From Pseudomonas tritici (lineage in GTDB: Bacteria > Pseudomonadota > Gammaproteobacteria > Pseudomonadales > Pseudomonadaceae): 64,000 bases of DNA. The position numbers were made by a program, and so were the translations under genes. This document shows, in pieces, positions 26,247 to 37,057 of the stretch. The stretch covers positions 4,154,001-4,218,000 of the forward strand of contig NZ_CP077084.1 in NCBI RefSeq assembly GCF_014268275.3, in the 5' to 3' direction. The notes beneath the pieces were generated by a model. That model searched no databases. It saw nothing but the letters and a program-made list of their open reading frames with translations, and was not told the DNA's origin. Each line of letters begins with the position of its first letter. Positions within the stretch are counted from its first letter, which is position 1.

Positions 26247-28137
<1,891 letters not shown>

Positions 28138-29307
28138 TCACACCATGCTTGGGTCCGGCTCCAGGCCCATCAGCTCACGGCCGAGGATCTGAGCGCAGAC
28201 GTCGTAGTCGGTGTAGGCATGGGCGCCTGTCATATGGGAATCACGGAACAGGCGCTGCATTTCGTTGTGTTCAAACCAGGCATTACCGCCAGCTGCGGCG
28301 AACAACCGGTCCACAGCCTCGATGCACATTTTGGTCGCGTAAGCCTGGTTGGTGCGCCAGAACGCCAGGGTTTCGCGGCTCGGGTAACGGTGCGCGGCGC
28401 TGTGTTCGGCGTGGTCCTGCCAGGTTTTTTCCAGAAACGCGCGGGCGGCGGCCACCTGGTGGGTGGATTCGGCCAGACGCATCAATGCCGGTGTTGCAGC
28501 ACCGACGGCGGCACCGGTGTAGGCGCGCACGCGAGTTTTGGTTTTTTCGCGGAACACCTCCAACATGCGTTCGGCCACGCCAAGGCTGACGGTGGAAAAA
28601 CCACTGGCGAAATACGGCCGGTACGGCGCGTAGAAAATCTGGCTGTCGGGGTAAAGGCCAAAGCCTGCGGACCTGCCTTCCATCATGTCCTTGGCTTTCT
28701 GGATACGGTGCTCGGGCACCCAGGCGTTGTCGATGATCAGGGTCTTGGTGCCACTGCCTTTCATACCGGCGGCGAACCAGTCATCACGGATCTGGTAGTC
28801 GCTGCGAGGCAGCACGGCAAAACAATAATCCTGGGTGCCTTCGGCGTTCTGCCGACGGCAGCCGACAATCGCCCATTCACCATGGTCACAGCCGCTGCTC
28901 CAGCCCATTTCGCCGCTGAAATACACACCCCCCTCGCCCTCTACCACGCGCCCGAACGGCGCGATGCTGCTGCTGGCGGTGGCATCCGGGTTTTCGCCCC
29001 AGATTTCCTGCTGCAGTTCTGCCGAAAACAGGGCCAGTTGGTGGCTGTGGGTGCACAACAAGCTCATGGCCCAGGCAGTGCTGGCGCAACTGCCGGCGAG
29101 AGAAGCAATGCAGTCGGCGAACTCGGGCAGCGACAGTTCCAGGCCACCAAACGCCTTGGGTTGAAACGCGCGGTGCAGGCCGATGCTTCTGAGCAAGGCG
29201 ATATTTTCATCCGGCACCTGGCGCATCTGTTCGGCCCGCGTGGCATTCGCGGCGATGGTCGGCAAGAGAGGCTTGAGGTCTTCGAGCAGCGGGTTTGGCT
29301 TTTTCAT
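28138..29307 (-). CDS. 4-hydroxyphenylacetate 3-hydroxylase, oxygenase component (acyl-CoA dehydrogenase-fold)
   Basis: 389 residues with an acyl-CoA dehydrogenase-like architecture: helical N-terminal domain (PDENIALLRSIGLHRAFQPK), middle beta domain with FSGEMGWSSGCDHGEWAI, and helical C-terminal domain ending in YDVCAQILGRELMG. This is the group D flavin monooxygenase type exemplified by Acinetobacter p-hydroxyphenylacetate hydroxylase C2. The E. coli hpaB type is about 520 residues. It hydroxylates 4-hydroxyphenylacetate to homoprotocatechuate using the partner's reduced flavin. It is divergent from feaB; AATAATAA lies in its leader. Confidence 0.85.
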   Translation of the reverse strand: MKKPNPLLEDLKPLLPTIAANATRAEQMRQVPDENIALLRSIGLHRAFQPKAFGGLELSLPEFADCIASLAGSCASTAWAMSLLCTHSHQLALFSAELQQEIWGENPDATASSSIAPFGRVVEGEGGVYFSGEMGWSSGCDHGEWAIVGCRRQNAEGTQDYCFAVLPRSDYQIRDDWFAAGMKGSGTKTLIIDNAWVPEHRIQKAKDMMEGRSAGFGLYPDSQIFYAPYRPYFASGFSTVSLGVAERMLEVFREKTKTRVRAYTGAAVGAATPALMRLAESTHQVAAARAFLEKTWQDHAEHSAAHRYPSRETLAFWRTNQAYATKMCIEAVDRLFAAAGGNAWFEHNEMQRLFRDSHMTGAHAYTDYDVCAQILGRELMGLEPDPSMV

Positions 29308-29319
29308 GGAGGGCCCTGC

Positions 29320-29327
29320 TTATTATT
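29320..29327 (-). promoter_or_regulatory. Candidate Hfq/Crc CA motif before the hydroxylase gene
   Basis: AATAATAA on the minus strand, 13-20 nt upstream of the hydroxylase ATG, overlapping the position of a weak ribosome binding site. Confidence 0.35.
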
Positions 29328-29444
29328 GGGAGTCCGGCAGGCGCTCCGGTTTGAGGAGCGGCGCCTGATGCAGGGCGAGTATCAAATGGGACACGCGGAT
29401 GGGAAATGCACGTTCCGCAGGCAAGATTGTACTTTTCATAGGGT

Positions 29445-29482
29445 GGCAGGCACAGACATAGCGTGCGGCAGGCACAGTCAAG
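29445..29482 (+). promoter_or_regulatory. Candidate FeaR operator for feaB
   Basis: GGCAGGCACAGACATA (29445-29460) and GGCAGGCACAGTCAAG (29467-29482). The first 11 bases are identical and the starts are 22 bp apart, making this the clearest direct repeat of the four. It ends 57 bp before the feaB ATG. Confidence 0.6.
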
Positions 29483-29539
29483 CGACCCTGCCCACCGTTG
29501 GTTACCCTCGGGTTTTCTCAGAACTGCCAGGAACCTGCC

Positions 29540-31027
29540 ATGAGTGATATCCCGCTGCTGCCTCAAGTCGAAGCTTTCCTGCGTCGACCCCATGGGCTGT
29601 TTATCGATGGCGTCACCGTGCGCAGCCATTCCAGCCAGACCCTCGCCGTGACCAACCCGGCGACGGGGCAGGTGATCGCCCAAGTGGCCGATGCGGACCT
29701 GGCGGACATCGATGCGGCAGTGGATTCTGCCAACCGGGGCTTTCAGCGCTGGTCGCAAGCCGCTCCGGCGACGCGGGGCAATGTGCTGCTCAAACTCGCC
29801 GACCTGCTGGAACGCAACCGCGAAGAACTGGCGCAGATCGAGACCTGCCAGTCGGGCAAGATCATCCAGATTTCCCGCGCCTTCGAAGTCGACCAGGCCG
29901 CGCATTTCCTGCGGTATTACGCGGGCTGGGCGACCAAGCTCAGCGGCCAGACCCTTACCCCTTCGCTGCCCTCGTTCAACGGCGAGCGCTACACCGCGTT
30001 CACTCTGCGCGAACCGGTGGGCGTGGTGGTGGGCATCGTGCCGTGGAATTTTTCCACCATGATCGCCATCTGGAAACTCGCCTCGGCGTTGGTGACTGGC
30101 TGCAGCATCATCATCAAGCCCAGCGAATTCACCCCGCTGACTCTCCTGCGCATTGCCGAGCTGGCCATCGAAGCCGGGTTGCCGGCCGGCGTGCTCAACG
30201 TGCTCACCGGTGGCGGCCATGTCGGCAAAGGCCTGGTGGAACACCCCGGCACTCACAAAGTGTCGTTCACCGGTTCCGTGCCCACCGGCATCGCCGTCGG
30301 CCGCAGCGCCATGGGCGCCGGCCTGACCCGCGCAACGCTGGAACTGGGCGGCAAGAACGCCGCGGGTTTCCTGCGCGACGTGGACGTGGACAAGGCGGTG
30401 GACGGCATTATCGAAGCGGGCTTTTTGCACTCCGGGCAAATCTGCGCAGCGGCCGAACGCTTCTTCGTGCACCGCTCACAGATTGACGCAGTGCTGGAGA
30501 AACTCAAACTTCGCCTCAGTCGCCTGAACATCGGCTCGCCGCTGGACGAACACACCGAATTCGGCCCGGTCACCCACCATCAGCACCAACTCAAACTGCT
30601 CGGCTACTTCACCCAGGCCCGCGCCGAAAACAACACGATCATCCACGGCGGTACCCTCATCGACCGCCCCGGCTGCTACGTCGAGCCCACGGTGATCCTT
30701 GCCAACAGCATCAACGACACCCTGCTCAACGAAGAAACCTTCGGCCCCATCGCCACCTTCCTGCCCTACGACAGCGAAGAAGAACTGCTCGCACTGATGA
30801 ACAACGGCCCTTACGGTCTCAGCGCCAGCCTGTGGACCAACGACCTCGGCAAAGCCCTGCGCATGGTGCCGGCCATCCATGCCGGCACCGTGTGGGTGAA
30901 CATGCACACCTTGCTCGACCCAGCGGTGCCGTTTGGGGGCAGTCGGTCTTCGGGGGTTGGGCGAGAATTTGGCAGTGCGTTTATCGAGGATTACACCGAG
31001 CTTAAATCGGTGATGATTCGGTATTGA
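29540..31027 (+). CDS. feaB: Phenylacetaldehyde / 4-hydroxyphenylacetaldehyde dehydrogenase
   Basis: 495 residues from MSDIPLLPQVEAFL. NAD-dependent aldehyde dehydrogenase: IVPWNFSTM, general-base Glu in LELGGKNAAGFL, catalytic Cys in HSGQICAAAERF, and EETFGPIATF near the end. Oxidises arylacetaldehydes from amine oxidation to arylacetates, linking the amine module to the hydroxylase and hpa genes. It is transcribed divergently from the hydroxylase; its promoter carries a FeaR-like direct repeat, consistent with E. coli where FeaR activates feaB. Confidence 0.88.
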   Translation: MSDIPLLPQVEAFLRRPHGLFIDGVTVRSHSSQTLAVTNPATGQVIAQVADADLADIDAAVDSANRGFQRWSQAAPATRGNVLLKLADLLERNREELAQIETCQSGKIIQISRAFEVDQAAHFLRYYAGWATKLSGQTLTPSLPSFNGERYTAFTLREPVGVVVGIVPWNFSTMIAIWKLASALVTGCSIIIKPSEFTPLTLLRIAELAIEAGLPAGVLNVLTGGGHVGKGLVEHPGTHKVSFTGSVPTGIAVGRSAMGAGLTRATLELGGKNAAGFLRDVDVDKAVDGIIEAGFLHSGQICAAAERFFVHRSQIDAVLEKLKLRLSRLNIGSPLDEHTEFGPVTHHQHQLKLLGYFTQARAENNTIIHGGTLIDRPGCYVEPTVILANSINDTLLNEETFGPIATFLPYDSEEELLALMNNGPYGLSASLWTNDLGKALRMVPAIHAGTVWVNMHTLLDPAVPFGGSRSSGVGREFGSAFIEDYTELKSVMIRY

Positions 31028-31068
31028 GCTCCCACCTTTGAGCCTCGTGTGCTCAAAAGAGTGATCGC

Positions 31069-31473
31069 TTAACTGAAAGGAATCACAGCCTCAGCCTCGA
31101 TCTCGATCAACCATTCCGGCAATGACAACCCACTGACGATGATCCACGAAGACGGCGGTGGGTTGTGCGGGAAGCGCTCACGCAGCGCTTGGGCAATCGG
31201 CTCCTGCTGATCACGGGCGGACTCGACGATATACAGCCGCAATATCACCACATGGGATAGATCACCGCCGACCTCGGCCAGAACCTTTTCAATATTGTCG
31301 AGGGCGGTCGCGGTCTGCTCAGCGATGCCAGGGCCGACACTACGTTCCTGGGCATCCACGCCCACCTGGCCGGAAAGCAGGATGCGCCGGCCTTCCGGCA
31401 CTTCGAGGGCCTGGCTGAAGCCGTATTGCAGGGAGTTGAACACGGTTGTGGGATTGATGACTTTTCGCAGCAT
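31069..31473 (-). CDS. Rid family protein (RidA-like)
   Basis: 134 residues from MLRKVINPTTVFNSL, YjgF/YER057c/UK114 family. Residues LLSGQVGVDAQ and the C-terminal WLIEIEAEAVIPF are conserved; the canonical RidA arginine position falls in VVILRLYIVES. Deaminates reactive enamine/imine intermediates in canonical members. It is convergent with feaB and borders an island where an amine oxidase would release imines, so it may protect against them; alternatively it belongs to a Rid subfamily without deaminase activity. Confidence 0.8.
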   Translation of the reverse strand: MLRKVINPTTVFNSLQYGFSQALEVPEGRRILLSGQVGVDAQERSVGPGIAEQTATALDNIEKVLAEVGGDLSHVVILRLYIVESARDQQEPIAQALRERFPHNPPPSSWIIVSGLSLPEWLIEIEAEAVIPFS

Positions 31474-31577
31474 GACGAGTCCTTGTTGTCGGTGGGAAAA
31501 CAAGGCTAACGCACTGGGTTGGCGCAATCTGGTGATTCAACATCTGGCAACATTTCAACCATCATGCCCGGGACCCT

Positions 31578-31713
31578 TGTAGTGAGCGGGCTCGCCCCGC
31601 GCTGGGGGGCGAAGCCGCCCCAAACAAGGCAACGCAAAACTCACCTGACACACCGCGGGGATCCGTTTTGGGGCGGCTTCGCCACCCAGCGCGGGGCAAG
31701 CCCGCTCACTACA
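31578..31713. repeat. REP doublet (REPIN) of the GTAGTGAGCGGGC family, left of the RAYT
   Basis: About 136 bp: TGTAGTGAGCGGGCTCGCC at the left, then CGAAGCCGCCCCAA, and on the right TTTGGGGCGGCTTCGCC ending GCCCGCTCACTACA. The two ends are inverted copies. Near-identical elements flank the RAYT on its right and recur at 58452-58585. Confidence 0.9.
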
Positions 31714-31798
31714 AATATTCAGTGACCAAATCGCGGAGGTTCACTGTAAATCGCGAGCTAGCGTTAATGTTCCTAAGCACTATTCCAGGAGCAACGGA

Positions 31799-32257
31799 TT
31801 GCGCCCAAAACCTCAAACACATCGCCTGCGTCACGGTCGCTACTCAGAACACGGACGTAGCTATCTCATTACCATCGTCGTTCACCACCGCCAGCGTTTG
31901 TTCGCCGACCTGTTCCTGGGTCGCCTGCTGGTTGCCGAGTTCCGACAAGTTCATGAACTTGGGTTGGTCGATTCCACGGCATGGGTAATTATGCCTGACC
32001 ATATTCATTGGCTGTTTGAGTTGAAACAGCAGACGTTGGCCGACGTTGTCCGGCGCATCAAGTCACGCAGTACGCTGACGATTAACAGGCGTCGCAGAAG
32101 CAAGGAACGCGTCTGGCAACCTGGTTATTACGATAGGGCTGTGCGTGTAGAGGATGATATTCGTACGATGGCGCGCTACATCGTGGCTAACCCGTTGCGA
32201 GCAGGCCTGGTTGAGCGGGTAGGCGATTACTCACTGTGGGATGCTGCCTGGCTCTGA
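31799..32257 (+). CDS. REP-associated tyrosine transposase (RAYT)
   Basis: 152 residues from a TTG start at 31799 with AGGAG upstream. Y1 transposase (IS200/IS605 superfamily) fold: HUH motif in VIMPDHIHWLFEL and the catalytic tyrosine region in QPGYYDRAVRVEDDI, followed by MARYIVANPLRAGLV, a typical RAYT C-terminal segment. RAYTs are single-copy domesticated transposases that spread REP/REPIN elements in trans. It is flanked on both sides by REP doublets of one family, the expected arrangement. Confidence 0.9.
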   Translation: MRPKPQTHRLRHGRYSEHGRSYLITIVVHHRQRLFADLFLGRLLVAEFRQVHELGLVDSTAWVIMPDHIHWLFELKQQTLADVVRRIKSRSTLTINRRRRSKERVWQPGYYDRAVRVEDDIRTMARYIVANPLRAGLVERVGDYSLWDAAWL

Positions 32258-32264
32258 CAGCGCA

Positions 32265-32399
32265 TGTAGTGAGCGGGCTTGCCCCGCGCTGGGTGGCGAA
32301 GCCGCCCTAACCCAGGCGCCGCAAGATTCACTGACACACTGCGGCGATCCGGTTTGGGGCGGCTTCGCCACCCAGCGCGGGGCAAGCCCGCTCACTACA
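32265..32399. repeat. REP doublet (REPIN) of the GTAGTGAGCGGGC family, right of the RAYT
   Basis: Same layout as at 31578-31713: TGTAGTGAGCGGGCTTGCC at the start, GCCCGCTCACTACA at the end, 135 bp. It begins 7 bp after the RAYT stop. Confidence 0.9.
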
Positions 32400-32475
32400 G
32401 GGGCGGCGCGCCGATGGGAAATCATCGAGATGAGCAATCAGTTGTTCCCCAACGCGACCTACTCCACAACCCCGC

Positions 32476-33408
32476 CTACCAGCGCCCCATCGCCAGACTG
32501 AACGGCGAAAATTCCGCGAACTGCCACCTCAGCGCCAACGCCGCCTGGCGGCGGACCACGTGTTCGACGGTCACTGTCCACAAGCGCTGGGCGCCTTCAA
32601 ACAAGGCCACTTGCGGGCCGTCGAGGATCAGCGAAGTCCGCCCGGCAACCTGCAACACATCCCCCGAGGCAAAATCGAAAAACAGCAACCCCGCCACCGG
32701 GTTCCTCTGCAAGTTGCCCAGGGTGTTGAAGAACAGGTTGCCGGCGAAGTCGGGGATGGTCAGTACGTTGCCTTCAACCCGCACAAAGCCGGTGTTACCG
32801 CCGCGATGGGAGACGTCCACCGAGCGTTGGCCGTCCAGGTCCACGTAGCTGGCGACGAAAAACGTGTCGGCGTCGCGGATCATCGTGTGTGCCGCGTCGT
32901 CCAGGTCATTGAAGCGTTCCACCTGCGTGCCGGGCTTGCGCGCGATGGAATCGACCGGCCGCCGTTGGATGTACTTGGGGCAATTGCCGAAGGTGTGCAC
33001 CACGTCGACCGAAAAACCCTCGTGATCGAGCCTGCTGATTCGCCCATTCATGCGGTTGCGACGGCGGGTGCTGAGGTCGATGCCCAGCACGCCCACCGAC
33101 GCGCCGTTGAGCAAGGCGTTACGGGCCGGATCGCCCGCAGACGGCAGGCTGTCGATCTGCAAGGTCTGTGGGTCTGGCGAGTGGGCAAAGCCCGGCGCCC
33201 CTTCCACCATCGTCGCCCAGGGAATGCCCTGTTCGTCCACCGCGCCCAGCATCAGGTAAGGCAACAAGGGATAGAAATCCCGATGCTGCTCCGGCAGGTG
33301 ATCACGAATCACCTTGGGCCCGATCACGGCCATGCGTTCGGCCACGCCAACCGCAGCTTGCATCTGCCGTTCGCCAGCATGCCAGGGACTTTGTTCGATC
33401 AGGTTCAT
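32476..33408 (-). CDS. Pyridoxamine 5'-phosphate oxidase-like FMN-binding protein
   Basis: 310 residues from MNLIEQSPWHAGERQMQ, with GAGG 9 nt before the ATG (another ATG lies 15 bp upstream). Split-barrel flavin-binding features: FYPLLPYLMLGAVDEQGIPW and, in the C-terminal half, FVASYVDLDGQRSVDVSHRGG plus FFNTLGNLQRNPVAGLLFFD. Length and two barrel-like halves match the larger PPOX proteins of unknown substrate. The gene is preceded by a REP-rich region and followed (upstream in sequence orientation) by two LysR genes; no pathway can be assigned. Confidence 0.75.
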   Translation of the reverse strand: MNLIEQSPWHAGERQMQAAVGVAERMAVIGPKVIRDHLPEQHRDFYPLLPYLMLGAVDEQGIPWATMVEGAPGFAHSPDPQTLQIDSLPSAGDPARNALLNGASVGVLGIDLSTRRRNRMNGRISRLDHEGFSVDVVHTFGNCPKYIQRRPVDSIARKPGTQVERFNDLDDAAHTMIRDADTFFVASYVDLDGQRSVDVSHRGGNTGFVRVEGNVLTIPDFAGNLFFNTLGNLQRNPVAGLLFFDFASGDVLQVAGRTSLILDGPQVALFEGAQRLWTVTVEHVVRRQAALALRWQFAEFSPFSLAMGRW

Positions 33409-33488
33409 TGGCGAGCACCTCATGTTGGATACCTCGATGCTGCGCCCTGCCAGCCACCGAGGGAATAACCACGCCGGGCAATCCACTA

Positions 33489-34373
33489 TTACGCCAGCTG
33501 AAAGGCTGGATGCTCGCGCAGCGCTGTCACGCAGTGATCGACAAAACTGCGCACACGCATCGGTGCATTGCGGCCTTCGCGATACACCACGTGCACGGGC
33601 AGCGGCGGCGGTTCGTAGCCCGGCAACACCTGCCGCAGGTGACCCTTGAGCAGATGCTCGTGAACCGGATAGCTCAGGCAGCGAATCAGCCCCGCCCCAT
33701 GCACGGCCGCATTGATCGTGCCCTGCACCGTGGCGCAGCTCAGGCGCGCGCGGGTCTTGAGCTGATAGCCATGGAAATCCCAATACACCTGAGCGGCGCT
33801 GGCAATCAGCCGATGTTGCTTGAGGTCATCCGGGTGCAGGGGTTCGCCGTGGGCCACAAGGTAATCGGGACTGGCGCAAAGGATATGCCGCACCCGCCCC
33901 ACCGGCCGTGCAATCAACGATGAGCTGGGCAGTTCGCCGACGAGGATCGCCACATCCAGTCCCTCTTCATGCAGGTTCGGGTAATAGTCATGGTAATGAG
34001 CGACGACGCGCACCTCAGGGTAGCGGTCCATGTAGTCGGCCAACACCGGCGCCATCACATAGCGGCTGAACAGGAATGGCAAAAACACCCGCAGATTGCC
34101 CTCGGCCTGCACATGCAACCCTTTGGCTGACGCTTCGGCGGCGTCCACGGCGGTGATCAGGCGCACGCAGTCGGCCAGGTAGGCGCTGCCGGCGTCGGTC
34201 AGGCTAACGCCGCGCGTACTGCGCTCAAGCAACGGCACGCGCAAACGCGCTTCCAGGCGTGCAATCGCCCGCACCAGGGTCGGCCCCGACACCTGCGCAT
34301 CCCGCGCTGCCGAGGCCAGGCTCGGTTGTCCGGCCAGCGCGGCGAACAGTTGCATATCGCGATAACGCTCCAT
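33489..34373 (-). CDS. LysR family transcriptional regulator
   Basis: 294 residues. Winged helix-turn-helix at residues 1-60 (LFAALAGQPSLASAARDAQV), followed by an LTTR effector domain with LDVAILVGELPSSSLIARPV. Its start codon shares one base with the stop of the next LysR (TGATG), so the two paralogous regulators are translated together. The HTH is less conserved than in its neighbour. Target genes unknown; the PPOX gene downstream on the same strand is one possibility. Confidence 0.8.
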   Translation of the reverse strand: MERYRDMQLFAALAGQPSLASAARDAQVSGPTLVRAIARLEARLRVPLLERSTRGVSLTDAGSAYLADCVRLITAVDAAEASAKGLHVQAEGNLRVFLPFLFSRYVMAPVLADYMDRYPEVRVVAHYHDYYPNLHEEGLDVAILVGELPSSSLIARPVGRVRHILCASPDYLVAHGEPLHPDDLKQHRLIASAAQVYWDFHGYQLKTRARLSCATVQGTINAAVHGAGLIRCLSYPVHEHLLKGHLRQVLPGYEPPPLPVHVVYREGRNAPMRVRSFVDHCVTALREHPAFQLA

Positions 34374-35293
34374 CAGCTGCGCCGTTTCATCGCCGGGTTC
34401 AGGGCGGCGTCCTGGCTCAGGCGATGGCTGAGAAAGTCGACAAAGGTGTTGATCTTGGCAGGCACGCGGCCGCTTTTCTGGAACACCACCTGGATGGGCA
34501 GGGGTGCCGGTTCGAAGGCTTCCAGGACAATTTCCAGCTCCCCGGCGGCCACCGAGGCTGCGACCTGATAGGACAGCACCCGCGTCATGCCCCAGCCCAG
34601 CCTCGCCAGGTTGATCGCGGCATTGTTCGCCGAGACGACCAGGCGCGGCTCAATAGGCACCGTCAGCGGCTGATCCGCGTCGACAAAATTCCACTCGCTC
34701 ACCAATTGGCTGGACGACGACGTGGCAATCTTGGCCTCACGCAAGTGCGACGGATGCCGGGGCCGCCCGTGCCGGTCGAGATAGGCCGGCGCTGCACACA
34801 CCACCCGACGTACTTCGCCGACCTTGATCGCCTGTTGCCCCGGCTCGTGCAGATCGCCAATACGCACCGCCACATCGACGCCTTCGTCGGTCATGTTGAC
34901 CACGCGGTCGACCAGCAAGGCGTTGATGTTGACCAAGGGAAACCGGTCGAGGTACTCCCCCAGCACCGGCGCCACATACAGCTCGCCAAATAGCACCGGC
35001 GCGGTCACCGTCAGGTGGCCACAAGGGATGGAATAACTGCCCGCCGCCGCTTCCTCGGCTTCATTAAGTTCCGCCAGGATGCGCCGACAATCTTCCAGGT
35101 AACCCTGGCCGGCTTCAGTCAGGTGCAGGCTGCGGGTGGTGCGCGCCAGCAGTTGAGTGCCGATGCGCGCCTCCATCGCGGCGATGGCCCGGGTCACGCT
35201 CGGGGGTGAGGTTTTCAGGCGGCGCGCGGCGGCGGCAAAGCCCTCCTCCTCGGCCACCGCCAGGAACACCTGCATTTCATGAAATCGATCCAT
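34373..35293 (-). CDS. LysR family transcriptional regulator
   Basis: 306 residues. HTH FHEMQVFLAVAEEEGFAAAA plus SPPSVTRAIAAMEARIGTQL, and an effector domain with VRIGDLHEPGQQAIKVGEV, similar to regulators of GST or SDR genes in pseudomonads. It is 18 bp downstream of the GST gene on the same strand, so both are probably in one transcript with the next LysR. The tandem overlapping LysR pair suggests duplication followed by divergence. Confidence 0.82.
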   Translation of the reverse strand: MDRFHEMQVFLAVAEEEGFAAAARRLKTSPPSVTRAIAAMEARIGTQLLARTTRSLHLTEAGQGYLEDCRRILAELNEAEEAAAGSYSIPCGHLTVTAPVLFGELYVAPVLGEYLDRFPLVNINALLVDRVVNMTDEGVDVAVRIGDLHEPGQQAIKVGEVRRVVCAAPAYLDRHGRPRHPSHLREAKIATSSSSQLVSEWNFVDADQPLTVPIEPRLVVSANNAAINLARLGWGMTRVLSYQVAASVAAGELEIVLEAFEPAPLPIQVVFQKSGRVPAKINTFVDFLSHRLSQDAALNPAMKRRS

Positions 35294-35311
35294 CGGTGGC
35301 CCTCTTGAACG

Positions 35312-35932
35312 TTACTGTGACTGCAAACCTACCGCCGTGCGCGGCATGCCGACAAAGCCCGGCAACGCCTCGATGCTCGCGAGCCAGGCACGCACATGAG
35401 GGTAGTCGGCCAGCGATACATTGCCTTCCGGCGCGTGGGACACGTAGGTGTAAAAGGCGATATCGGCAATGGTCGGTTGCTCACTGGCCAGGAACCGGCT
35501 TTGGCTCAGTTGCGCTTCGATCAACGTCAGCAAAGCGTGGGATTTGGTAATGGCAGTGACAGTGTCGACCTCGGCACCAAACACGAGGGCCAGGCGTGCG
35601 GTGGCGGGCCCGGCGTGAAGTTGACCGGCGGCGGCCGAAAGCCAACGCTGCACGCGGGCCTGCCCCCGGGGGTCGCTCGGCAGCCATTTTCCGTTGCCGT
35701 ATTGGGTCGCCAGGTAGACCAGGATTGCGTTGGAATCGGCCAACACAGTGCCGTTGTCATCAATCGCTGGCACTTGGCCGAAGCTGTTGACCTTGGCAAT
35801 AAAGTCGGGGGCTTTGTGGGCGCCTTGCTTGAGGTCCACGAGGATGTAGTCGGTGGGCAGCCCCAGCAGGGACAGCATCAGCTCGACCCGGTGGGAGTGG
35901 CCGGACAACGGGAAACCGTAGAGTTTGATCAT
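35312..35932 (-). CDS. Glutathione S-transferase
   Basis: 206 residues from MIKLYGFPLSGHSHRVEL (an upstream start would add 12 residues). N-terminal thioredoxin-like domain with the cis-proline in FGQVPAIDD and the glutathione-binding ADSNAILVYLA, then an all-helical C-terminal domain (TIADIAFYTYV with the conserved Asp). The catalytic residue is probably a serine near residues 10-13. Conjugation or detoxification substrate unknown; co-oriented with the LysR gene downstream. Confidence 0.85.
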   Translation of the reverse strand: MIKLYGFPLSGHSHRVELMLSLLGLPTDYILVDLKQGAHKAPDFIAKVNSFGQVPAIDDNGTVLADSNAILVYLATQYGNGKWLPSDPRGQARVQRWLSAAAGQLHAGPATARLALVFGAEVDTVTAITKSHALLTLIEAQLSQSRFLASEQPTIADIAFYTYVSHAPEGNVSLADYPHVRAWLASIEALPGFVGMPRTAVGLQSQ

Positions 35933-36036
35933 GAGAAGCTCCAGAAGAATGGGGTCGACGCTCTGCATGTTCTACCCCTGCCCCGAGCGTTGGAATCACC
36001 AGGATTTACAATCCAGCATTTCATCTGGCGAAACAA

Positions 36037-36909
36037 TCACTCGCCGGACAATTCCACGATCAGGTTGAACAAGGTGGTCTTCACCGCGCTGTCCAGCTCG
36101 GTCCAAGCCAAACCAGTAGTGGCCTGAAAGGCGCCCAGCTCCATATGCCGCGACACGCAATTGGACGGCAGCGCCCGTGCCGCCTGCTGCGGCAGCACCC
36201 CAACACCCAGCCCCGCGGAGACCAGCGCGAGCATGGTGGTAAATTCGCCCAGCTCAGAAGCGATCTCCAGGGGCATGCCCACGGCTTGGATAAATTCGTC
36301 GTAGAAACCCGGCGCATAGCGTCGCGCGAGAATGTACACCGGCACCCGGAGCAGATCGGTGGGGTGGATCGACGTTTTCAATGCCAAGGGATGATCCATC
36401 GGCAACGCCACACAGAAATGCTCGTGCAACACCGCACGGGTCTGTACGCCGGGGTGACTGGCGGGCAGGCGCATCAGGCCGAAGTCCAGCAGGCCGTTCT
36501 TCAGCGCGGCAGCCTGGTCGGGCCCGGGCATGTCCTTGAGCTCCAGCTCGATACGCGGGTATCGCTGGTGCACCGTGCGAATCAATTCCGGCAACAGCTG
36601 CGGCAGCACCGACGACACAAACCCCAGGCGCACCCGGCCGATTTCGCCGCGATTGGACGCCCGCGCCGCATCCGCTGCACGCGCCGCCTGATGCAAAGTG
36701 GCCTGGGCCTCAGGCAGAAACACGCGACCCGCATCGGTCAGGGTCACCGAATGGCGATTGCGATCCAGCAGGCGTACGCCCAGGCCACTTTCCAGCAATT
36801 TGATCTGCATGCTCAACGCCGGTTGCACAATCGACAGCTGCGCCGCCGCCCTGCCGAAATGCAGCTCCTGGGCGAGCACCACAAAGGCGCGCAAGTGCTT
36901 TAGCTCCAT
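36037..36909 (-). CDS. LysR family transcriptional regulator, candidate idnO-idnD regulator
   Basis: 290 residues from MELKHLRAFVVLAQELHFGR; the upstream in-frame start is less LysR-like. HTH LHFGRAAAQLSIVQPALSMQ is a textbook LTTR motif of the CbbR/BenM-like type. The effector domain includes MPGPDQAAALKNGLLDFGLMRLP split across typical positions. It is divergent from the idnO-like SDR gene with 148 bp between starts, the usual arrangement of a LysR regulator and its target. Confidence 0.82.
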   Translation of the reverse strand: MELKHLRAFVVLAQELHFGRAAAQLSIVQPALSMQIKLLESGLGVRLLDRNRHSVTLTDAGRVFLPEAQATLHQAARAADAARASNRGEIGRVRLGFVSSVLPQLLPELIRTVHQRYPRIELELKDMPGPDQAAALKNGLLDFGLMRLPASHPGVQTRAVLHEHFCVALPMDHPLALKTSIHPTDLLRVPVYILARRYAPGFYDEFIQAVGMPLEIASELGEFTTMLALVSAGLGVGVLPQQAARALPSNCVSRHMELGAFQATTGLAWTELDSAVKTTLFNLIVELSGE

Positions 36910-37057
36910 CAGGCCTCCCCGGTTATCACAAATGTTGATCACCCGATCATAAATGAACATTGGACCCACTGCCTGTACCGGAGTGAACTTAGGCCAACCA
37001 AGCAGGACATCATCGGATTTTGCTTATAACAATGAGCGCGCCAGGAGCAACGGCCCC

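Noticed and set aside
29350..29365. A FeaR-like half-site (minus strand GGCGCCGCTCCTCAAA) before the hydroxylase gene
   Set aside because: No second half at 21-22 bp on either side, so it does not meet the direct-repeat criterion used for the other four promoters.
31578..32399. Regularly spaced palindromes resembling a CRISPR array
   Set aside because: Only two inverted doublets with a transposase gene between them; no short direct repeats with unique spacers and no cas genes. They are REPINs.
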